A stretch of DNA of 64,000 nucleotides from Gemmatimonadaceae bacterium. Its GTDB lineage: Bacteria > Gemmatimonadota > Gemmatimonadetes > Gemmatimonadales > Gemmatimonadaceae. The translations under genes were made by a program, and so were the position numbers. Of the stretch, positions 41,739 through 49,879 are shown piece by piece. The DNA lies in the NCBI GenBank assembly GCA_019637355.1, contig JAHBVT010000001.1:2883192-2947191 (forward strand), given 5' to 3'. The notes under the pieces are model-generated. The model had not been told where the DNA came from, did no database searches, and saw only the letters and a list, made by a program, of their open reading frames with translations. Numbering within the stretch: the stretch's first letter is position 1; each line of letters starts with the position of its first letter.

Positions 41739-43121
41739 GTGAGTGCCAGCGACGGCGCGCATAAGCTCTGGGGTGGTCGCTTCGCTGGCGGTCCGGCCCC
41801 CGAGCTTGAGGCAGTGAACCGGTCCATCGGGACCGATATCCGCTTGTGGCCCTTTGATGTGCGGCTTTCGCAAGCGTGGGCAGCGGCGCTCGCGACGGCC
41901 GGCGTGTACTCGCCTGAGGAGGCGCAGTTGGTGCGCGAGGGGCTCGATCGGGTCGCCGCGCGAATCAGCGCGGGCGAGCAGCCCATCGCGTCTGACGAAG
42001 ACGTGCACACCTTCGTCGACCGGTTGCTGCACCTAGAGGTCGCTGGCCCCGCAGGGCGGTTGCACACCGGGCGCAGCCGGAACGATCAGGTCGCGACGGA
42101 TACGCGGATGTGGACGATGGATGCCATCGACCGCGTCACCGAATTGGTGCGGCAACTGCAGGAGGCAATCCTGCTGCAGGCCGAAGCGCACCGCGATGCG
42201 GTGATGCCGGCGTACACGCACCTGCAGCGCGCGCAGCCGGTCTCCGTGGCCCACTGGTTGCTCTCGCACTTCTGGGCCCTCGAGCGCGACCGCGGCCGCT
42301 TGGCCGCCGCGCGCAAGGCGGCGGCGGTGCTTCCGCTTGGCTCGGGCGCCATCGCGGGTTCGGCGTTCCCGATCTCGCGGGAGCAACTGCGTGAGGCGCT
42401 CGGCTTCGACCGCATCTCCGAGAACTCCATCGATGCCGTCGGCGATCGTGACTTCATCGCCGAAACTCTGTTCGCGCTCACGATGCTGGGCACGCATTGC
42501 TCTCGCATCGCGGAGGACCTGATCCTTTTTGGGTCGAGCGAGTTCGGTTTCGTGCGCTACGGCGACGCGTACTCGACCGGCTCCTCGATGATGCCGCAGA
42601 AGCGGAACCCGGACGCCCTCGAGCTCGCTCGTGGGTCGGGCGCACGGATGCTTGGCGATCTCGTGGCCTTGGTCGGCACGCTGAAGGGTCTGCCGAGCGG
42701 CTACAACAAGGATCTGCAGGAGGACAAGCGAGCGCTGTTCGACGCCGTGGACGGAATCTCGTTGTTGCTTCCGGCAATCGCGGGTTCAGTCGCCACGCTG
42801 CGCTTCGACGTCGCGCGGATGCGGGAGGCCGTGAGCGGGGCGATGATGGCCACGGACCTCGCGGACTACCTGGTGCGCAAGTCGGTCAGCTTTCGCGATG
42901 CGCACGGTGCGGTGGGCCGGCTCGTGCGCGAAGCGGAGGAGGCCGGCGTGGATCTCAGTGCCCTGCCCTTCAGCTCTTTCTCCGCGGCGCACTCGGCGTT
43001 TGCCGCGGACGTGCTTCGAGAGCTGTCGCCTGAGCAGTCGCTGCAGCATCGGAACGTCGCTGGCGGGACCGGTCCGGATGCGCTGGCGGCGCAACTGGCT
43101 GCAGCTCGAGAGCGGATCTAG
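41739..43121 (+). CDS. argH: Argininosuccinate lyase
   Basis: A 460-residue fumarase/aspartase-superfamily lyase: KLWGGRFAGG at the start, LHTGRSRNDQVATD and the signature loop GSSMMPQKRNPD. It splits argininosuccinate to arginine and fumarate, the last step of arginine synthesis. The start is GTG 41739 after CAGGAG. argG, argF and an argJ/argE gene are not in the window, so the pathway is split between loci. Confidence 0.96.
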   Translation: MSASDGAHKLWGGRFAGGPAPELEAVNRSIGTDIRLWPFDVRLSQAWAAALATAGVYSPEEAQLVREGLDRVAARISAGEQPIASDEDVHTFVDRLLHLEVAGPAGRLHTGRSRNDQVATDTRMWTMDAIDRVTELVRQLQEAILLQAEAHRDAVMPAYTHLQRAQPVSVAHWLLSHFWALERDRGRLAAARKAAAVLPLGSGAIAGSAFPISREQLREALGFDRISENSIDAVGDRDFIAETLFALTMLGTHCSRIAEDLILFGSSEFGFVRYGDAYSTGSSMMPQKRNPDALELARGSGARMLGDLVALVGTLKGLPSGYNKDLQEDKRALFDAVDGISLLLPAIAGSVATLRFDVARMREAVSGAMMATDLADYLVRKSVSFRDAHGAVGRLVREAEEAGVDLSALPFSSFSAAHSAFAADVLRELSPEQSLQHRNVAGGTGPDALAAQLAAARERI

Positions 43122-43265
43122 CGACGCGGCGCGCTAGGTCGCAGATCGCGCAACCAGTTCGATACGAAGCACCTAGCTCTTAATAAGCTCGGATACCATT
43201 ATTATTGACTGGCGGGGCTCGGCCTGTTGAGGTAGCTTTTTTCAATACTTTCGACAGAGTTTCTT

Positions 43266-43721
43266 TTGCGAGCCATCACTGCCGCAACCGCAGCTGCGAT
43301 TCTTCAGGTCGACAGGAAGACCTTCGACAATCTGTTGCTCCGGATAGGCGATCACGCGCTACCGCGTGGACGCCAGGGCGTTGAACGGCGCATTCCTGTT
43401 GCGCTGATTGAAGAGCTTCTGCTCTCAAGGGACCTGACAGCGGCCCTCAACATTCCGGCGCGGGAGGCCTTTGTGGTGGCCCGGCGCCTGTTGGGACGCA
43501 CCCCGGGCGCCGGCGCGCCGGACTTGGAGGCTGGCTTCGTGGGTAGCCTCCCCGTGGGGGAGTTCATTCAGCTCGGTGCAGACCTCGTGGCGCTGCGCGC
43601 GGAGCTGCAGGCGCGCCTGGAGGCCGCGGTCGAGGCTGTGGTGCGTCGCCCGCGAGGGCGGCCCGCGCGGTCGAAGCGCGGGCGGGCGGACCCGGCACCG
43701 TTCGCGCTTGGAGATGCCTAG
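43266..43721 (+). CDS. Putative DNA-binding protein with AT-hook-like tail
   Basis: A 151-residue protein from a TTG start at 43266. The N-terminus (TAATAAAILQVDRKTFDNLL) resembles a short MerR/excisionase-type helix-turn-helix, and the C-terminus has RRPRGRPARSKRGR, an AT-hook core (RGRP) in a basic tail. The middle is helical. I recognise no family. The 144-base upstream gap is much more AT-rich than the window (TTGACT at 43205-43210 could be a -35 box), suggesting its own promoter or recent arrival. A strong terminator follows at once. Confidence 0.6.
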   Translation: MRAITAATAAAILQVDRKTFDNLLLRIGDHALPRGRQGVERRIPVALIEELLLSRDLTAALNIPAREAFVVARRLLGRTPGAGAPDLEAGFVGSLPVGEFIQLGADLVALRAELQARLEAAVEAVVRRPRGRPARSKRGRADPAPFALGDA

Positions 43722-43730
43722 ATGTCAAAC

Positions 43731-43758
43731 GGGGCCCGGAGCTTTCGCTCCGGGCCCC
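43731..43758. terminator. Terminator between convergent genes
   Basis: Perfect 12-bp stem GGGGCCCGGAGC / GCTCCGGGCCCC with a TTTC loop, between the DNA-binding-like gene and the second cold-shock gene. Confidence 0.75.
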
Positions 43759-43780
43759 GCCCGATTGTGCCGGCTCGTGG

Positions 43781-43990
43781 TTACGAGACCTTCGAGACGT
43801 TCTCGGCAGCCGGGCCCTTGGCCCCCTGCACGATGTCGAACTCGACGGAATCACCCTCGGCGAGCGACTTGAAGCCGGTGCCCTGGATCGCGCTGTAGTG
43901 CACGAAGCAATCCTTGGTGCCGTTGTCGGGCGTGATGAACCCGAAGCCCTTCGCATCGTTGAACCACTTCACCTTGCCGGTCGTACGCAT
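43781..43990 (-). CDS. Cold-shock protein (CspA family)
   Basis: A 69-residue OB-fold RNA chaperone with KGFGFIT (RNP1) and CFVHYSAI (RNP2). It is about 70% identical by eye to the Csp at 31200-31406 (same [15 protein letters not shown]-type start, [11 protein letters not shown]). It has a long gene-free upstream region, as expected for a cold-shock leader, and the convergent terminator follows its stop. Confidence 0.95.
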   Translation of the reverse strand: MRTTGKVKWFNDAKGFGFITPDNGTKDCFVHYSAIQGTGFKSLAEGDSVEFDIVQGAKGPAAENVSKVS

Positions 43991-44326
43991 TCCCTACTCC
44001 TGATGATGTTGATTGATGCCGGGAGCGGAACGCGCCGCACCTGCACAATCGTACTCGCGAGACTGACGGATCCCTCGCGTTGGACCATCCTTCAGAATGC
44101 CTGAAGGACAGCTAAAGCTAGGCCGGGCGGGAACGTACCGCAATAGCACGGAGTTCCCGGCCGAACCGGGGCATTGCCGGGGGGCTCGAGTTCCCAGCTC
44201 CGCCCCGCAGGGCCTTCACGCCGCCTGACGCGGCGGAACCGTTGGGAAGCCCAAGCCGGTTCGCTACCATTGTAGGGGTCCGTCCGGCCCTCCCTGCCCC
44301 GCCCTTTCCTTCCCCGTCCGCCCGCC
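43991..44326. other. Gene-free region between divergent csp and ispG
   Basis: 336 bases with no supportable gene on either strand. The left part is probably the 5' leader of the cold-shock gene. The right part holds an ispG promoter candidate (44242-44270). No tRNA or known riboswitch shape was recognised. Confidence 0.6.
44242..44270 (+). promoter_or_regulatory. Candidate sigma-70 promoter of ispG
   Basis: TTGGGA, 17 bases, TACCAT. Transcription would begin near 44277, about 50 bases before the ispG start. Confidence 0.45.
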
Positions 44327-45559
<1,233 letters not shown>

Positions 45560-45585
45560 GCGGCACGGCGCGAGGGGAGGGCAGG

Positions 45586-45616
45586 GAGGGGGCGAGGCCG
45601 ACGGCCTCGCCCCCTC
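45586..45616. terminator. Terminator between ispG and the HD hydrolase
   Basis: Perfect 15-base arms (45586-45600 and 45602-45616, beginning GAGGGGGCGAGG) around one base; the innermost pairs must open to form a loop. It serves convergent genes. Confidence 0.7.
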
Positions 45617-45623
45617 GGTGCGT

Positions 45624-46220
45624 TCAGCCCGTCTCGAGCGCGGCGACCAGCTCGGCGAGCTCGGCCACGATGGGCGCATTGAATCCGACCTCACGCAGTC
45701 GCGCCAGCACGTCGCGATACCACTGCAGCGTCCCGTCGCGTCCGCCGCCGAAGCGCCCCCACACGCTCTCCGAATCGATGGTTCGGCGCAGGTCAGCGAG
45801 GATGCTCCCGGCGTTGTGGACCTTGTCGGCCGCACAGACCCACCGTGCTTGCTCGCCCGCCTCGGCGAGACGCGCGAGATAGTCGGCACGAATCTCATCG
45901 CGCGCGAGTTCGACGCCGTCGTCATCGAGCTTGCGCTTGGTGACGGCGAGGACGGCGTGTAGCACCGGCTCGCCGAACTTGCTGGCGATGCGCTCCTCGA
46001 GCATCTCGCGCGTCCACCCTTCACGCACGCAATCCTCGACCACGTCGTGCAGGATGCCGGCGACGACCGTGTCCTCGTCGCAGCCGTAGCGCGTAAGGAT
46101 CAGCGCCACGTTCGCGGGGTGCGTGAGATAGGGCAATCGCGTGCCCTTGCGCACTTGGCGGTCGTGGTGCTTCGCGGCGAAAGCGAAGGCGTGGTTGATG
46201 CGGTCGGAGTAGCCGGTCAT
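45624..46220 (-). CDS. HD-domain hydrolase related to SpoT/MESH1
   Basis: A 198-residue HD-superfamily protein: RKGTRLPYLTHPANVALIL, the HD pair in VVAGILHDVVEDC and a later Asp in CAADKVHNAGSILADL. This layout matches the hydrolase half of SpoT and small alarmone hydrolases that split (p)ppGpp, with no synthetase or regulatory domain. The start MTGYSDRINHAF at 46220 fits homologues; further upstream Mets are not supported. A role in lowering (p)ppGpp is likely but related nucleotides are possible. Confidence 0.83.
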   Translation of the reverse strand: MTGYSDRINHAFAFAAKHHDRQVRKGTRLPYLTHPANVALILTRYGCDEDTVVAGILHDVVEDCVREGWTREMLEERIASKFGEPVLHAVLAVTKRKLDDDGVELARDEIRADYLARLAEAGEQARWVCAADKVHNAGSILADLRRTIDSESVWGRFGGGRDGTLQWYRDVLARLREVGFNAPIVAELAELVAALETG

Positions 46221-46355
46221 CGCGTGGACGGGAACATAGTGGGCGCTCGCGCTCAGCGCACAGTTGGCGGCGGGGCGGTGCATCGTGAATCGCTCGTACG
46301 CGCCCGCGTTTGCCCGGTGCGGTTTGCAGCTGCAGGCCGGTCGTCTACGGTGCAA

Positions 46356-48017
46356 TCAATCTAGGTTGGTGGCTTCAATGTATTTTTGTACTGGCTTTTT
46401 AATGGCTTCTTGAACAGCCTTAAACGAGCCACCCGGCGTACGGCCCTTTCGCTTCGACAACCACGCAGCGAGCTCGGCGCGCGAGGGCAGGGTCGGACGA
46501 GGCGCATCCCAGAGAACGAGGCTATGTACTGCGCCGGCGAGCTCCTCGACCTGCGCGGCCGCGTGGCGCAGTTCGGCGACTCGCGTTACGCCGAGCGTCG
46601 CGCAGAGGACAATTGGAGCCTCCGGCATCAGGGCCTGCGCGTACCGAAGATCTTTGAGGCTGACCGCAAGGATCGAGAACTCGAACGCCTCGCGGAAGGC
46701 GCGGAACTCTTCCGCCGCCCGCGCGGCGCGCTCCGGCTCGACGGGGTCACGCGTCGTGCCCGCCGGCAGCATCGCGATCGACAGGCCATCGCTCGACCCG
46801 ACGTTGCGGGCGATTTCACGCCAGGTGAATGCGCCGGCCATTGCGTCGCTGACACCCGGCTCCGGGTGGTCGCGGAAGATGCGCGCGAGCGCAATCTGCT
46901 CGCTGTCCCACTCGCCCACCAAGGTCGTGCGGTGGTCGGCGGCGGCGGCGATCGCGAGACGCGCTCCCGCTGCCGCGACGATCACTGCGTCGTCGCCGGT
47001 GACAATGACGGTACGGGTGCGCGTGCCGGTGGAGGTGAGCTGCAGATAGAGCACGCGAAACGGATCGACGCCACTCGGACGAAACCGGAGCGGGCCGTCG
47101 GGCAGGGGATCGCGCACCCACGACAGCGCAGCGGCACCGACGGTGCGCTCGGCTTCGAGCGGATGGGCGAGTCGAGGATCTCCGAGTTCGCGCACCATCG
47201 CGAGTGCGAGGCGCACCACATACCCGATGATCACGAGCGCCATCAACGCCAGCCCGGGTGAGAGGAGCGGCACCTGTGCACGAGACGCGGCAGCGCGTTG
47301 GTCCGCCGCGTCGAGCCGCGCCTGTGCGTCGGCGTGCGCCTGGCGGGCTGCGGCGAGCGTGTCGCGTTCGGCCGCGACGATCGCCACCGCAGCCATCGTG
47401 TCGGCGCGCGGCACGGGTGGGGTAGGCAGCGCGGGCGCGATCGGGGCTTCACCGAGCGAACGCAACCGGAACTCCGCCATCGCGATGATCGTGCCCGCGA
47501 GCCGATACGCCTCTTCAGGTGTCGCCGCGATGCGGAAGGAATCGGCGGTCGCCTGCATCCGGGGGCCGTACGCCACGGCCGGCTCGGCTGCCAGCGCGAG
47601 GACGTTGGCCTGCGTGCGCGCCGCACGCGCCGCCGCGATGGCGCGCGCGAGTGGGCTGGCCTCGTCGGTGCCGGCGACACGCGGGCGCGGTGCCGGTGCG
47701 GCGGTAGCGGCCGCTCGCGCGGCAATGAGCACGGAGTCGGCCGCGTCCGCGCGCAACGTCGCGCGCGCGAGCACGGCCGCCGTACGCAGCGTGTCGGCGG
47801 CGGCGCGCTCCACCGCCGCGCGCAATTCGGAATCGGGATCGCCGGTCGCGACCGGCAACAGAAGCGCGACGACCGTCAGCACGCCGCCCACGCCCAGCCA
47901 CCACCGCGTGAAGCGCCGCGTGCGCGCGACGGCCAGCGAGAGGCGCGCGGCCATCCACAGCGAGCCGGTCAGCGGCTGCCGAGGTGGGCGGGCGCGGGTA
48001 GTCGCAGGAGGCATCAC
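46356..48017 (-). CDS. Wzz/BY-kinase-like membrane protein without a Walker A motif
   Basis: A 553-residue protein. Two membrane helices, one near 41-58 (VGGVLTVVALLLPVA) and one near 250-270, enclose an Ala-rich coiled-coil periplasmic region, the layout of polysaccharide co-polymerases. The cytoplasmic part (about 310-500) follows the order of a bacterial tyrosine kinase/ParA fold: FRVLYLQLTS, TVIVTGDDAVIVAAAGARLA where the P-loop should be, PGVSDAMAG and MLPAG. The Walker A GxxxGKS/T is missing, so it probably does not hydrolyse ATP. I infer a regulatory copy of an exopolysaccharide kinase. No polysaccharide genes are next to it. Confidence 0.65.
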   Translation of the reverse strand: MMPPATTRARPPRQPLTGSLWMAARLSLAVARTRRFTRWWLGVGGVLTVVALLLPVATGDPDSELRAAVERAAADTLRTAAVLARATLRADAADSVLIAARAAATAAPAPRPRVAGTDEASPLARAIAAARAARTQANVLALAAEPAVAYGPRMQATADSFRIAATPEEAYRLAGTIIAMAEFRLRSLGEAPIAPALPTPPVPRADTMAAVAIVAAERDTLAAARQAHADAQARLDAADQRAAASRAQVPLLSPGLALMALVIIGYVVRLALAMVRELGDPRLAHPLEAERTVGAAALSWVRDPLPDGPLRFRPSGVDPFRVLYLQLTSTGTRTRTVIVTGDDAVIVAAAGARLAIAAAADHRTTLVGEWDSEQIALARIFRDHPEPGVSDAMAGAFTWREIARNVGSSDGLSIAMLPAGTTRDPVEPERAARAAEEFRAFREAFEFSILAVSLKDLRYAQALMPEAPIVLCATLGVTRVAELRHAAAQVEELAGAVHSLVLWDAPRPTLPSRAELAAWLSKRKGRTPGGSFKAVQEAIKKPVQKYIEATNLD

Positions 48018-48049
48018 GCAGAACTAGCGCAGGACGACGGCGAACGCAA

Positions 48050-48084
48050 ACGGGCGGCGGCGAGCCTTGCTCGCCACCGCCCGT
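48050..48084 (-). terminator. Terminator after the cupredoxin gene
   Basis: A 16-bp stem with one mismatch (arms starting ACGGGCGG and ending CCGCCCGT) and a CTT/AAG loop, 31 bases after the cupredoxin stop codon. Confidence 0.7.
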
Positions 48085-48115
48085 CGCGCACGCGCGCCGC
48101 GAGGCGCGCGACGGC

Positions 48116-48616
48116 TTACTGCACCGTGATGACGCCCTTCATGTTCATCGCGAGGTGCGGGGTGCAGTTGTACTCGTACTGCCCCGGCGGGATGTTCGCG
48201 AACGACATCGTGAAGCCCTCGCCGGCGGCGAGGTACATCTGCGAGGAGAGGTCCATCATCCGCGCGGGGCCAAGGTTGGCGTTGAGCTGCGCCTTGACCG
48301 CGTCGGCGAGGCCGGTGCCCACGAACGCCACGTTGTGCGGGAAGCCCGAGACGCCGACGAACTTGATGGCATCGCCCTGCTTGATCGTGATGTTGGCCGG
48401 CTCGTAGCGGAAGCCCTTCTCGTCGCCGAGCATCTTGATCTCGTGCACCGTGCCGGTGGCCGGCGCTGCCGTCGCAGCACCCGCCGGCGCCGCGGCCGGA
48501 GTGGCCTCAGCGGTTGCAGCAGGCGCGGTGTCCGCCGCCGGCTGGCTGTCGGAACCGCCGCCACAGGCGGCAAACAGAATCGCGCTCGCAACGAGCGCCA
48601 GACCCTTGAACTGCAT
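48116..48616 (-). CDS. Plastocyanin/azurin-like copper lipoprotein
   Basis: A 166-residue protein with a lipoprotein signal (ASAILFAACG, Cys 18), a long Ala/Thr/Pro linker and a cupredoxin domain. Type-1 copper ligands are visible: His in GFPHNVAF, then Cys in YNCTPH, His in the same motif and Met in HLAMNMKG. It is an envelope electron carrier, probably shuttling electrons to or from a respiratory or nitrogen-oxide enzyme. Start 48616 is set by the lipoprotein signal and a GGAGG site. A perfect CRP/FNR-type palindrome lies at 48682-48699. Its coding sequence contains one of only three CATG sites found. Confidence 0.9.
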   Translation of the reverse strand: MQFKGLALVASAILFAACGGGSDSQPAADTAPAATAEATPAAAPAGAATAAPATGTVHEIKMLGDEKGFRYEPANITIKQGDAIKFVGVSGFPHNVAFVGTGLADAVKAQLNANLGPARMMDLSSQMYLAAGEGFTMSFANIPPGQYEYNCTPHLAMNMKGVITVQ

Positions 48617-48663
48617 TACGTGAGGCCTCCAGGCCGAACAATAAATGTGATGGGGTTGCTGCC

Positions 48664-48678
48664 GCAGGGAGTCCCTGC
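48664..48678. repeat. Short palindrome upstream of the cupredoxin gene
   Basis: GCAGGGA-G-TCCCTGC, a 7-1-7 perfect inverted repeat just inside the CRP/FNR-like box. It could be a second operator or an mRNA hairpin. Confidence 0.4.
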
Positions 48679-48681
48679 AGG

Positions 48682-48699
48682 TTGTGAAAAATATCACAA
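48682..48699. promoter_or_regulatory. CRP/FNR-family operator
   Basis: TTGTGA-N6-TCACAA, a perfect palindrome containing TGTGA-N6-TCACA. It lies 66 bases before the cupredoxin start codon and about 110 bases before the his leader; its position favours control of the cupredoxin gene. Confidence 0.6.
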
Positions 48700-48775
48700 T
48701 CCGGTTGGCAGTGCCAAGTGTAACCCTCCCAACGCCTTCCGAGTTCCAATTTCCTGAACAGCGTCTGGACTAGGC

Positions 48776-48805
48776 TTGACCCTCGGCTGCCCGCCCGATT
48801 AGGCT
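48776..48805 (+). promoter_or_regulatory. Candidate promoter of the his operon
   Basis: TTGACC, 18 bases, TAGGCT (48800-48805). The predicted start is seven to eight bases on, at or next to the ATG of the His leader (48813), so the leader may be translated from a leaderless transcript. Confidence 0.5.
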
Positions 48806-48812
48806 TCGCGCC

Positions 48813-48899
48813 ATGACGCAGCGCCAGCAGCATCACGTCCACCATCACCACGGCCCGACGGGTCGGGGATGGCGGACGCGCGCGTCCGGGAGCCGATAA
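48813..48899 (+). CDS. hisL: Histidine-rich leader peptide of the his operon
   Basis: A 28-codon frame ATG to TAA with His at codons 7, 8, 10, 11, 12 and 13 (MTQRQQHHVHHHH, then 15 more residues). The run of His codons directly upstream of a strong terminator and hisG is the classical arrangement for translation-coupled attenuation: slow reading of His codons when charged histidyl-tRNA is scarce prevents the terminator from forming. No ribosome site precedes the ATG; a -10 box placed seven bases before suggests leaderless translation. It starts with CATG, rare in this DNA. The peptide itself has no expected function. Confidence 0.82.
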   Translation: MTQRQQHHVHHHHGPTGRGWRTRASGSR

Positions 48900-48942
48900 G
48901 CAAGCCGCTCCCCAGAGCTTTCGCTCTCCTCACCGACCCGTC
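48857..48942 (+). promoter_or_regulatory. Candidate antiterminator pairing of the his leader
   Basis: GACGGGTCGG at 48857-48866, inside the leader frame just after the His codons, is exactly complementary to CCGACCCGTC at 48933-48942, the 5' arm of the terminator. Pairing would prevent the terminator. A further small hairpin AGAGC-TTTC-GCTCT (48914-48927) lies between. Confidence 0.55.
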
Positions 48943-48966
48943 CGGACACTCCGGACGGGTCGTTTT
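48934..48966 (+). terminator. his operon attenuator
   Basis: A perfect 13-bp stem (CGACCCGTCCGGA with its complement at 48950-48962), a three-base loop and TTTT at 48963-48966, 41 bases before hisG. It is the only hairpin in the window that both lies before an operon and is followed by a T run in the right orientation. Confidence 0.82.
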
Positions 48967-49006
48967 GCGTTTGCCCAACTCACGTTCACTCCTTCACGCG
49001 GTTTCG

Positions 49007-49879
49007 ATGCTCCGACTTGCCATTCCCAACAAGGGGCGCCTGCACGACGACGCCCGTTCTCTCCTCGCCGACGCCGGGCTCGAGGTGCGCGCCTCCTCCG
49101 AACGCGCCCTCGTCGCCTCACTCGGCGGCGAGTTCGAAGCCATCTTCGTGCGTGCCCAGGACATCCCGGAGTTCGTCGCCGATGGTGCGGCCGACGCCGG
49201 CATCACGGGCCGGGATCTCGTCGCGGAGTCTGGTCGCCCGCTTGAAAGCCGATTGGACCTCGGCTTCGGCCGCTGCCGAGTGGTCGTTGCGGCCAAGGAC
49301 GACGGCAGCACGCGTCGTGTGGGCGACATTCCTGACGGCGCACGCGTGGCCTCGGTGTTCCCGCGACTGACCGAACGCTTCTTCTCCGAGCTCGGCAAAC
49401 GCGTGCAGCTGGTGCCGGTGTCCGGCGCAGTCGAGATCGCGCCGCACCTAGGCATCGCCGACGTCATCGTGGACCTCACGTCCACGGGATCGACGCTGCG
49501 CGTGAACGGCCTGCGTGAACTGGGCACCGTGCTCGAGTCCACCGCGCATCTCGTCGTACCGAGCGCGGCGAACGGACGTGCGCCGAATGGAGAGCGCGAC
49601 GTCGCGCTGCGCGAGCTGGTTGACGCGTTGGCATCGGTGCTCGCGGCGCGCGGACAGCGCTATCTGATGGCAAACGTGCCGCGGAGCCGCCTCGACGACG
49701 TGCGCCGCTTGCTCCCCGGCATTTCGGGCCCGACGGTCATCGACGTGATGAACGGCGGCTCCAAGGTGGCCGTGCACGCGGTGTGTCCGGCCGCGGGCAT
49801 CTACCGCACGATCAACGCGCTCAAGGCGATCGGCGGCGAGGGCATCCTCGTGACCCGCATCGAACGGCTGCTCCCGTGA
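49007..49879 (+). CDS. hisG: ATP phosphoribosyltransferase, long form
   Basis: A 290-residue enzyme for the first step of histidine synthesis, joining ATP and PRPP. Seen: LRLAIPNKGRL at the start, DAGITGRDLV, the PRPP-binding DVIVDLTSTGSTLRVNGL and a C-terminal ACT-like regulatory domain (about 215-290), which marks the long, hexameric, histidine-inhibited form. No HisZ is needed. ATG 49007 is preferred: the in-frame extension upstream runs through the attenuator. The stop overlaps hisD (GTGA). Confidence 0.96.
   Translation: MLRLAIPNKGRLHDDARSLLADAGLEVRASSERALVASLGGEFEAIFVRAQDIPEFVADGAADAGITGRDLVAESGRPLESRLDLGFGRCRVVVAAKDDGSTRRVGDIPDGARVASVFPRLTERFFSELGKRVQLVPVSGAVEIAPHLGIADVIVDLTSTGSTLRVNGLRELGTVLESTAHLVVPSAANGRAPNGERDVALRELVDALASVLAARGQRYLMANVPRSRLDDVRRLLPGISGPTVIDVMNGGSKVAVHAVCPAAGIYRTINALKAIGGEGILVTRIERLLP

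Noticed and set aside
43991-44326. A tRNA or small protein gene in the csp-ispG gap
   Set aside because: No cloverleaf with a TTCGA-type arm and no frame with a credible start and composition.
48869-49006. N-terminal extension of hisG from 48869
   Set aside because: The frame would run through the leader stop and the attenuator hairpin, and HisG homology starts exactly at 49007.
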